DNA of 64,000 nt from Adenophora triphylla var. japonica. Taxonomy: Eukaryota > Streptophyta > Magnoliopsida > Asterales > Campanulaceae. The DNA is taken from NCBI GenBank assembly GCA_022495995.1, contig JAFEMH010000743.1, positions 170,001 through 234,000 on the forward strand. Reading direction: 5' to 3'. Position numbers and translations under genes: made by a program. Below the pieces are notes generated by a model. That model was not told the DNA's origin and searched no databases. It saw only the letters and a program-made list of their open reading frames with translations. This document shows, piece by piece, positions 55,405 to 64,000 of this stretch; within the stretch, counting starts at the first letter, position 1; every line of letters begins with the position of its first letter.

Positions 55405-55498
55405 ATCACAGGGTCCAGCCAACTGACCTAAACGGTCAAACCTCTCCGGACACCACCACGTCCTCACGCGATCCAGATCAGGACCCTTATCTTATCGA

Positions 55499-55539
55499 CG
55501 ACCTCACTTCCTCCGTAAGTGACGTCGTCGAGGGGCTTT
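55499..55539 (+). other. Polypurine tract and adjoining hairpin (C)
   Basis: Hairpin 55499-55527 (CGAC/GTCG outer, CACTT/AAGTG inner, loop CCTCCGT), followed by CGAGGGGCTTT directly before the LTR at 55540. Confidence 0.65.
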
Positions 55540-56913
55540 TGTAAGTACCCCAATCTGGATCGCCCTCTTCCGAGCATCCGGGAAACACTATAGACTCACT
55601 CAAACGCAGTCTCGAACACCCAGAACCCTCAAAAAATCCTCAAAACCCTTCAAAAACCCTTAAAGGCCTAAAAAACCACCAACCAAACCAAGGGGGCCTT
55701 TTTGGGACAAACAAACACACAAGGACCTTTTGGGAATTATGCAAAAATTGGGAAAAGCAAGGAAGTCCATACGGATCTCTTTGCATGCCATAAAGGTCCG
55801 TACGGACCTTCTTGCTACCAAATATCATGATTACAGAATCCCTCTAAAGTCCACAAGATTCCCCTAAATCAGGGAAAACTACAATTTGGTTTTGCACATA
55901 GGTCCGTACGGACCTTATTGCACGAAAATTTTTACTATAAATAGAGGGCTCCCCCTCCCTCATTTCAGACACCATCCTCTTCTACTCTCTCCCTAGGCCT
56001 TCTGGCTTCCCCTCTAAGTCCTTCCGAGGCACTCCCGACCCCTTTCGAATCCTTCTGAGGCCTTCCGAGCTCCCTTGTGGTGCTCTGAAGCCTTTCCGAG
56101 CGCTCCCAAGATGCTCTCGCGCTGCCCCGAGGCACTCTCGAGGTACTCTGAGGCCCCTCGTGGTACTCTGAGGCCTTTCCTGGTCTTTCCCGAGGCGCCC
56201 CGGCTCTTTTCGAGTCAAACCGGCAATTCGGACACACGCCGTAACTCTGCCCGAACGCAACCGACGATCCCGACGCACGCCAAACCTTTGCCCGAATCCA
56301 ACCAACAATCCCTGCGATTCCAATGCATGCCCAAACTCTACCCGAGTGCACATTTGACAATCTCGAGGCAAGCCGAAGCTTTGTCCGCAGACAACCGACA
56401 CATCCCGAAGTAATCCCGGTCCATCCCGGAACACCATTCCATCCTCAAACACTATTCCCCCGTGGAAGACAGACACGAACCAACATTGGTAAGGCTTCCT
56501 TCCCTTATTATTTCAATACATTTCAATAAGCAGTGTACAATGTAGACATCCGACACAGCATGCATTTTTAAAAGCACACACACACACAACATTTAAAGAA
56601 AGAAGGGGTATCGAAAGACTCATTTTTACGAGACTACTCGGGTGAGCTCTAATATTCTAATATTCTCTTCCCGAGGAGTAACCTGACCTCCAAACTCAAA
56701 ATCTCATCACACAAAAACAGTTTATTTTTTAAACTGATGCCTTTTCTCAATGTTTCGGGCTTAATCAAAATGGCTTGGAAACTCTACAAGGAAAACACAG
56801 CGAGACACACTTTCCAATGTGAATGCAAGAACGCGGACGGAAAATGCAAGCCAATGCGAAAACGCCAGATGCCGGGGCGCGATCGCGCTGCCTCTCGGAT
56901 CCGGGCAATTTCA
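55540..56913 (+). repeat. 3' LTR of element C
   Basis: 1,374 bp, from TGTAAGTACCCC to CCGGGCAATTTCA; the reverse complement of the E1 LTR family. It has a CA microsatellite near 56571-56588. Confidence 0.9.
55764..55943 (+). promoter_or_regulatory. C LTR palindromes and TATA box
   Basis: A decayed palindrome at 55764-55777 and perfect GGTCCGTACGGACC at 55795-55808 (31 bp apart) and 55901-55914. TATAAATA at 55936-55943 lies 22 bp after the last one. Confidence 0.7.
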
Positions 56914-58468
56914 ACTATGTATAGTAAAATCAATGCATATGAACTCAAGTAAGGCAACAAGATATCATAAACTAGCCCTACATAATCATTATGCAAAAAT
57001 ACATGACCTCTATAAAGGTCCAAGTTCAATTTACCAAGTTGGATTCACTTTGGCTAAGTTATAAATCAAGGCTGCCAAGTATTTTTCGAACAATATTTAA
57101 AGTACTTACACTATTCCATTTTAACCAAGTAAGATACCATTATGTAGATAAAGTGTTCTACTTTAATCTAAGTTAAAGAGGGATCAATTATGTCTTAGGT
57201 AGATTAGGTTTCTAAGCCTTGGAAAAAGCTTCAGAAGCTGCAAGGCAGTGCCCCACTCGTGCCACAGAGCACGACTCGTGCCCATTGTATACCCCAACAG
57301 ATTCAGTCATCCCCAATAGGCACGAATTAGACCAAACCTCAAGGGACGATTCGTGCCCGACTCCTGCCGCAGAGCACGACTCGTGCCCTCAGCCTAGAAC
57401 TTAGAATTCAGCAGAAACATCAGCAACCAAAGTTCCAAATGACATATACCAAATTTACTCTGTTTTAAGGACATAAAATAGGTTACTAAACTTCACCAAA
57501 ACTTGTACCAAACCATTCCAACTCATTACCACTTCCACCAAGACCATTTCATTACAAGAAACTTGGTCTATAATACCATGCAATTATACTATTCCACCCT
57601 TCATACTTACACCAACCCAATTACTCCCATACCCTTTCCAAACTAATCCAACACCAACCCACATCATTTTAGTACCAACTTTGTATCAAATTTCCATACA
57701 ACTATTCCTTTCAAGTCATTAACACCAAAACATAAGTATTAACCCATATTCTTGCTATCATACAACCAAACCATACTCATTTCAATTTCCACTTTTCCAA
57801 ACCAAATCTTTCCAAATAAAAGTGTTCCAATAATACCACAAATCATGTAAATCATTTTAATAACAACCATAATCAAAGGATGAACACTTTTTGAAAGAAA
57901 TCATAATAACTTACCAAAATAGTGCGAAAGAAAATATTTATTTGATCGGCTCTACGCGTTCCCCTCGTCACCACGAACAAGAATACGCGAACGGATTTAA
58001 AAATGGAGAAGTATTGAAGAGGCTATAATTTTTAGAAGAAGGAGCTTAGGTTTTGCTTCCATGGAGGATTTGAGAAGAAAATGGTACTGTTTGTTTTTAA
58101 AATGAGGTTTTCTTCATTTAAAGAGATAAACATTGTAAACTTACACTTCACCTCCTCCAAGGAGATCTAAGGAAATACCACTAACACCTCTACTCCCATT
58201 CTTTACAACTAAGCTCCTCACAACTTTATAACTTACTACTTGAAAATTTCAATAATTATAAATTCACTACACCCTTTATTTTTATTCCCTTTTAGACCCT
58301 TTAGTATTAAATTTAATTCATTTCATCCCAAGCTTCACATAAATCATCAAAACATAAAATGAGCACATAACTTCATAAGTAGCATACAAGGCATAAAATG
58401 ATATACTACCCTTCTAACCCCACGTGCTCAACATGTGCTAAATTAGTGCCTAATTTTAGGTTCGTGAC
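56914..58468. repeat. Probable LTR remnant, truncated on the left
   Basis: AC-rich and almost free of long ORFs. It ends TTCGTGACA, a typical plant gypsy LTR end, and is followed by DNA of the gag-protease element. It contains two GCACGACTCGTGC inverted repeats (57269-57281 and 57374-57386). The LTR that starts at 63599 with TGTGACGCGCCCC may be the same family, but I cannot confirm it. No gene seen. Confidence 0.4.
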
Positions 58469-59774
58469 AGTAGTGATCCTTAAGCAAAAATTTACCTCGT
58501 GAATAGCACCAACACCCCTTATAACTCCAAAAATGAACGTGGGTTTCTATCCTAGGCAGCACTATCCAAACCTCTTACTTCAAAGTGGTCCTACCCAATA
58601 CTCCAAAACCTCCCATGTCTCCAACTCCGGTGATATAAACGATTGAAAGTATTTCACTCACTCACCTTTTGCCTAGGTACCGTTTTCGGTTTTCACCTAG
58701 CCTCTAATTTTTTTTCATTTTTTTTCTTTCAATTTTTTTTCTCATTTTTTTTAAAGAAATAAATCAAGAAAAAAAACTCTACAAACCAAAAACAAATATA
58801 CAAACCCCACCCCCTCACTAAATAATGCATAGTCCCATATGCATCAATATAAAACAAATAAGAAAGGGATAGGGATACCTTTCGGGACTACTGAGGTGGT
58901 GGAAACAAATCTGGCCCCCATAATGGTCCTTGGCTAGAGCCATACCCAAATTGTTGTTGATTATGGGTGACTAATGGCCAAATTTTTCGAGTTTTGAAAG
59001 TATAGGGGATAAAATGCAATTATGTAGAAAATGGGGGAGATAAGCTTGGATTGAAAGTTTAGGACCCAAAGTAGAAAAATGGGAAAATAAAGGGAAAAAT
59101 GGTTTTAGAAGGTTTAGGGGCTAAAATGAAACTATGGGAAAATGAGGGAGCAAGGTGAAAATATGGAAGTTAAAGGGCTAAACTGCAGTTGATTGGAAGA
59201 AGAGGGCTGCAGCTGAAAAATTGGTTGGCTGGTCAAGAAAATGGGGCATTGGCTGAGAAAGAATGGCCCAAGTGGCCGAGAAAATGGGGCGGAGGCTTGG
59301 GGTCCATTTCTTTGTCTCAAATTTACGATTATTATTATTATTTTTTTTTATTATTATTATTTTTAACAGGCCTCTATTTTTTTTCTTTTTTTCTTATTTT
59401 TTTTTGTTTGAAAAATGTGGCGGGCGCATGGAGGATTACGGGGCGGCCGCCTGAAGACCCATAGCTTGGTTGAGAATTTGGCCCCATGTACTGTCTTTGA
59501 GGCGGGCGCATGGCCCTTCATGGGGCGTCTGCCTGACTTTCAATTTTTTTTTATGAACAAAACAGGCCACAAGACGTCCCCAAGATGTTTTTGCTCCCCT
59601 CTCCATGCTTTTTCCTACACAACACGACAACACAAAAAATACCTCAGTGGCACCAATTCCACATAAATATATAAGTAAAAAGAAATATAACTAAGACAAA
59701 AATAAGAAAATTCCGGGTTGCCTCCCGGTGAGCCGCCCACAAACATGGGCCTCATCAATGTAAGGGGGATGAAA
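58469..59774 (-). other. 3' noncoding region of the gag-protease element
   Basis: T-rich blocks near 58710-58760 and TTA/T runs at 59325-59405. Next to the coding end is CCGGGTTGCCTCCCGG on the plus strand (59713-59728), that is, the GGGAGGCAACCC motif seen in Athila-type 3' regions. No gene seen. Confidence 0.5.
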
Positions 59775-60827
59775 TTAATCTTCATTTACCTCTAGAAGAT
59801 GTTTGGTTTCCATGATATGCCTCCCCGTTGGAGACCATTTAGGCTTTCCCTTTTTCTTTTGCTTCCTTTCTTTCTTCCTCGGTGGTCCACCTTTCTTTGC
59901 CTCCTCCGGCTTCATTTTAGAAAACTTCACCTCATCTATCTTGGCCTCCTCCTTGATAATCGGCTCCCTCAAGTCCATGGCACAAACTTTACGCACATTA
60001 TTGGGAAGATTCATGGCATCGAAAATATTAAATTTCACCACCTCCCCATCAAACTCCATGGTTAGAGAGCCCTTCTTTACATCAAGTTTTGTCTCTGAAG
60101 TAGACATAAACGGTCTCCCCAATAGAATTGGAGCCTTAGAATCAGCCTCCATCTCTAAAATGAAGAAATCTGCTGGGAACAATAGATTACCAACCTTCAC
60201 TTCTACATCTCTCACCACCCCCTTCGGGTATGCGTTGGACTTATCTGCCAATTGAATCACAACTCTAGTATCCTCTAATTCACCCAACTTAAGTTCTTCA
60301 AACAATGTATATGGCATTACATTGATTGAAGCTCCCAAATCGAGCATAGCCTTCTGCACCGAGCTACCCCCCAATGATATCGGAACCACAAACATGCCCG
60401 GATTACTACACTTTTTGGGCATCTTTTTCTGATAAACTGCGCTCACATGTTCAATCACCTTCACTTTCTTCATGGCCTTCAGCTTATTATTCCTCTTGGT
60501 AGTACACAGTTCCTTCAAGAATTTGGCATATCTAGGAACTGTTTTGAGAAGATCCAAGAAAGGAATATTTACTTCAATATTCTTGAAGGTATCAAACATG
60601 CTCTTCTTTGACTCTTGTGATGTATCTCTGCTCAATGCCATTGGAAAAGGAACTTCTGGCTCATAGACACGCAACGGTGGTGGAACATATTTCTCTTCAG
60701 GTACTTTCTCTTTCTTCTCCACCTCCAACTCAGGTTCCACTCTCTTCTCAACATTATATTCAAGCTCTATAGGAACCATTTGCCCATCAACTCTCTTCTT
60801 CTTCCTCACATAAACTGCACTTACATT
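59775..60827 (-). pseudogene. Protease part of the gag-protease element
   Basis: Same frame as gag. Retropepsin-like core with MLDLGASINVMPYTLFEEL (D-L-G-A-S, as in Athila-type proteases), VVIQLADKSNAYPKGVVRD and APILLGRPFMSTSETKLDV. It ends with a Lys-rich tail and a true stop at 59775-59777. The stops at 60828-60830, 61038-61040 and 61086-61088 separate it from gag. The absence of RT after it is seen directly. Confidence 0.8.
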
Positions 60828-61970
60828 CTATTTCGGAGGTTGCTCAGTCTTTGTTGCATCTCTAGCCTCTATTCTTACCACAGCCTCTGTAATCTTCCCC
60901 ATTTGTCTCTCCAGGTTACCAATACTAGCATCAGTCCTCTGCTGATACTGCTGAAAACCGCTTGAAAAGGTAGTCACACTCTGAGCCAGTGTACGGAACA
61001 TATCATCTGTAGATTGTCCCTGCTGCTGTTGTTGTGGTTATCCCCATCTAGCATCGGGTTGATTACCCCCATAGTTATACTGTCTCTACTGCTGCTGTGG
61101 GAACCCAACTGAATTCACATTCTCCTGACCTTCTGTTCGACTCAATAGTAACTGCTTCATCATACATTTCAACTCCTTGACCTCGGACACAAGCTTCTCA
61201 TCCTCCCCGCTGCTTGTACCTGCTGCACTAACATATCTGACACTGGATCTCCTCCCATGTGTTCGGGTACTCCTTGCTAGCTCCTCTAACAATTTCTGAG
61301 CTTCCTCAGCCGTCTTATTCAGAATACTGCCCCCGCAACAAGAATCTATCATCCTCTTATCCTGCATAAGTAATCCCCCAGAGAAGTAGAATATCAGCTG
61401 GTCATCAGTATACCCATGATAAGGGCAGCTCCTGCAGAGATTATGGAAGCGAGTATAGTACTCATATAAGGTCTCATCTACCTTCTGCTCCATGTTGCTG
61501 ATATCCCGCTTCATAATATTTATCTGGTCAGGTGGGAAAAATTCTTCAAGAAACACCTCCTTCATCTTCTGCCAAGAAGTGATACTGTTGGCCGGCAAGT
61601 GGTAATACCATGTATTAGCATTGTCTTTCAGGGTGAAAGAAAATGCTCTCAATAAAAGTTGTTCGAGAGGTAAGGCTGCAGGTTTCATGCTTTGACATAT
61701 CTGCACAAACTGAGAGATGTGCTGATTCAGATTCTGCTCCGACAAACCGTTGAAGTGGGGCAATTGATTAAGTAGCCCAGGCTTCAACTCAAATGTAACC
61801 CCAGCAGGTAAATTTGGAAATAAGACTGCTTGTGGTTGCTCTCCCCAATTGGGAGCTACTCTCTGCCTTAATGTCAATGGGGGTACTACATCCTCTCTAT
61901 TATTTCCTCTACCTCCTCCATTCACATTATTTTCCACTTCAGGAATTACATCACCTTCCGGTCTCGCCAT
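60828..61970 (-). pseudogene. gag: gag of the gag-protease element
   Basis: It starts at ATG 61970 (MARPEGDVIPEVENN); the open frame upstream to 62156 is leader. It carries a retrotransposon gag domain with FNGLSEQNLNQHISQFVQIC, LLLRAFSFTLKDNANTWYYH and LYEYYTRFHNLCRSCPYHG. TAG at 61086-61088 ends it after a Gln-rich run. Two further stops (TTA 61038-61040 and CTA 60828-60830 on the plus strand) follow before the protease. Each of the three fits a Gln codon changed by C to T. Probable particle protein. Confidence 0.82.
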
Positions 61971-62166
61971 CTTATCCACTAACAAAGCTTTCCTCCTGTT
62001 CCTGAAAATTATTTCAATTTTTGTTTCACAAAGCTCAAGAAAATTATTAGTGGAATGGGTATGGACCATACAATGATCCACTCCACGAAGGGACAAGGAT
62101 AACATAAAACAAACAATTAAAATAAAAGGACAAAAATTAAATAAGAACACAAACAAATAACACCGT

Positions 62167-62184
62167 TCCCCGGCAACGGCGCCA
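62167..62184 (-). other. Primer binding site, tRNA-Asp type
   Basis: The plus strand TCCCCGGCAACGGCGCCA equals the 3' end of plant tRNA-Asp(GUC); it lies five bases from the LTR. This is the Athila-type primer site. Confidence 0.88.
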
Positions 62185-62189
62185 AAATT

Positions 62190-63476
62190 TGGTAGGCTAA
62201 AGTCGCACGCCTACAAATTAATTACCAAGACTCGACTACAAAACTGCAGCAAGGACAAGTTCAGGGTCGATCCACTGAAGAAAGGTTATTTGTTTATGTA
62301 ATAGTCACATACCAGTTTGGGGGTTTGCTTAATTTGTTTGATTGTAATTATACTAAAGCAAGGAAATAAATGTGATTGTAAACAATTATAAAGGAAAAGC
62401 ACTTCAGATTTGTTTCTGTCCCCGTTTACCAATCCAATATCATCGGTATAATTTCTCTCCCTTCATCCTATTCACTTGATCTAAGATGTATTTCAATCTC
62501 TATCTCTTTCATATTAATGGTTATAAGAAGTGGCACACTCACCTATAACCCTAATCAATAATCAAACCTAATTGGCACAGTTTAGGTTTAGATAATCAAT
62601 TGATAAAGCTTTAAGAGATTAAGATCAAGAATTTCACTATTCTTTTGCAAATAGAACAAAATCTAGTTTTACCCACTTTTCAATTTATCATGGCACATGC
62701 ATAAATCTCAAAGATGCTACTTGTGAAAAATCCTAATCTGGCACAGACTTAGGATTAAACTAGCAATAAATCAATTACAAGGGAAAAGAGGATGATCAAA
62801 TCTCAAAACCCTAGAAAAAGATCTAGCAATTAAAACAAGTAAAACTATGAATAGGGATTAAGGAATAAAGAAATAAATACCTCAATTGAATTCAATAAAC
62901 GATTCAAGATTCAAATCTAAAGCAATGGAATTAAGCTTCCATGGAAATTCAAAAGCTTCCAAGACAAGAGTTGTTCTTAGGATAATTGATAACCCTAAAA
63001 CTAGTTGGAAAAGAGTATATATACTCCTCCCAAAAATACCTAAACTAAAATAATTAAAGAAAAAGGAAAAAGAAATAAGAAATTAAAATCAACCTAAACT
63101 CCTTCCACCGTGGTCAACTCCAATTGCCTCGGTCAATGCGTCAGCCTTGTCTTCACGTGAACATTTTAGCTTCCCAATTTCTTTCTTTTACTTTGGTCAT
63201 CCAAGTTCCCATAATTTCATTCTGGTCACCAAACTTTGCTGCTTTGCAGTTTGATCCATGAACTTCACATATTCTCAGCTTTATCCTCAGCATTAGAAAA
63301 CTTTCGCAGGAAAATCATAAACTCACTCAAAATAGTCTCAAAATACAATGATTTTCAACCAACTCACCAATTCAACATCTACTCGAAATTACATCAAAAC
63401 TAGTCTAGATTACATCAAAATAATGATAAAATGTATGGAAAATTAGGGAATTACATATACTGAAATCCGCCACATC
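62190..63476 (-). repeat. 5' LTR of the gag-protease element
   Basis: In sense it starts TGATGTGGCGGATTTCAG and ends TTAGCCTACCA; 1,287 bp. It includes an AT-rich part with 'tatatatact' near 63016-63025. No matching copy lies to the left, so the 3' LTR is missing. No gene. Confidence 0.7.
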
Positions 63477-63598
63477 AAGGAGCCTTAGGTATCTTATTGG
63501 GTTATCCATGAGAGGGAATGCTTTGAGACCAAGTGCCATTATTGTAAAAGGAAGCCGGGTCACTACCAAAGCCTATTCGACTATGGAGATTAAGTGCT
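63477..63598 (+). pseudogene. Sliver of an older retrotransposon (possible zinc-knuckle trace)
   Basis: A 122-bp gap between two LTRs. One plus frame reads KCHYCKRKPGHYQSL, which looks like CX2CX4H of a copia-type nucleocapsid whose last Cys is lost. It is too short to assign firmly. It would be the host into which the two flanking elements inserted. Confidence 0.35.
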
Positions 63599-64000
63599 TG
63601 TGACGCGCCCCGAACCGAGGTCCTACTTGGCCCCAGGTCGGGACACGCTCTGAAGATGCCTTTTATAAAAAAACTAACTTTCGAAATGTCCTTTCTAAAA
63701 AGTGTCCATTACAAAAACCTGTTTAACGTAATGAACTTTTATAAACATCTCAACTAAAGGTAACACCATTTACTTCTACTTCAAAAACCAACTCACACCA
63801 CTTTCACACCATTTACAACCTTTTACAAACCACACACAAACTTCTTTACAAACCAAGAAACATAGTTCCAAAATGAAAAATATTTACAATCCTTAAAAAG
63901 TTGTAAAATAAGGACAACATGTCAATGTCTCGGAATACTACCCCAAGGTTATACATTTACGTAATGTAACCTTACAATATTGCTTTCGCCAAATACAATC
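63599..64000 (+). repeat. Start of an LTR of another gypsy-type element (runs off the window)
   Basis: It begins TGTGACGCGCCCCGAACCG, typical of Tekay/Del-like LTR starts. The rest is AC-rich and similar in style to 57420-57840. No ORF. The five bases before it (GTGCT) would be the target duplication. The orientation is uncertain. Confidence 0.45.

Larger units (their letters stand above)
51209..56913 (+). mobile_element. Element C: 3' end of a plus-strand relative of E1
   Basis: It contains, left to right, the truncated PMD gene (minus strand), a palindrome pair, minisatellites, polypurine tract and 3' LTR. All are in inverse orientation to E1, so the sense strand is plus. gag, pol, the second antisense gene and the 5' LTR are absent, cut away at the junction with LTR B3. 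The last LTR base is 56913, and 56914-56918 (ACTAT) would be its target duplication. Confidence 0.85.
58469..63476 (-). mobile_element. Athila-like gag-protease element without RT
   Basis: Minus-strand element with a tRNA-Asp-type primer site (62167-62184), a 5' LTR to its right (62190-63476), gag and protease in one frame, and a long noncoding 3' region down to 58469. No RT, RNase H or integrase follows the protease, and its 3' LTR is not in the window. Non-autonomous elements with GAG but without RT are known in plants (TR-GAG type). Confidence 0.75.

Noticed and set aside
54865..55431. 188-codon ORF with a 14-residue repeat (HHVLTTDLYGHPG type)
   Set aside because: It is the 42-bp hairpin satellite read in frame; it starts inside the array, has no exon signals and lacks a counterpart in E1 and B.
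56914..58468. A possible host gene region between C and the gag-protease element
   Set aside because: No ORF or exon pattern; composition and the TTCGTGACA end fit an LTR remnant better.
58676..59405. T and TTA simple repeats as a regulatory element
   Set aside because: Low-complexity DNA with no conserved partner elsewhere in the window.
62167..62184. A tRNA-Asp gene
   Set aside because: Only the 18-nt 3' end is present; it is the primer binding site of a retrotransposon.

Overview
The window is repeat-rich nuclear DNA of a flowering plant. It is almost wholly nested LTR retrotransposons, mainly Ty3/gypsy elements of the Tat branch, plus one Athila-like gag-protease element. No host single-copy gene, rRNA, tRNA gene or CRISPR array was recognised. 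Nearly every coding region is broken by stops or frameshifts. The best preserved is a three-exon plant mobile domain (PMD) gene at 51209-53505.

Layout. (1) 1-5660 plus 23042-24578: element A, a plus-strand Retand-like Tat element with gag, protease, RT, RNase H, a second RNase H and integrase. (2) 5661-23036: element E1, a minus-strand Tat element inserted in A and flanked by a CCCAC target duplication. It has two 1.4-kb LTRs, a tRNA-Arg-type primer site, decayed gag-pro-pol lacking RT and RNase H, and two genes on the opposite strand: a PMD gene and a second gene resembling the DUF7745/PMD-like group. (3) 24579-51208: B, a minus-strand family with 2.0-2.1-kb LTRs arranged LTR-internal-LTR-partial internal-LTR. 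Its outer flanks do not match: A on the left, C on the right. (4) 51209-56913: C, the 3' end of a plus-strand relative of E1, with the PMD gene, minisatellites and the 3' LTR. (5) 56914-58468: probable LTR remnant. (6) 58469-63476: minus-strand gag-protease-only element with a tRNA-Asp-type primer site. (7) 63477-63598: a sliver with a possible zinc-knuckle trace. (8) 63599-64000: start of another LTR.

Main observations. E1 and C carry a 14-bp perfect palindrome, GGTCCGTACGGACC. It occurs as pairs whose starts are exactly 31 bp apart, in the LTR upstream of the TATA box and also upstream of each antisense gene. This suggests one regulatory module serving the element promoter and its two accessory genes. 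Family B has AGTCCG..CGGACT at the equivalent LTR place. Three noncoding hairpins keep their pairing while their sequence differs between families: one beside the polypurine tract, one in the gag leader, and a tandem 3' array with a conserved GTGGTGGT/CCACCA loop. These were all found by eye; no alignment, folding or database search was run.
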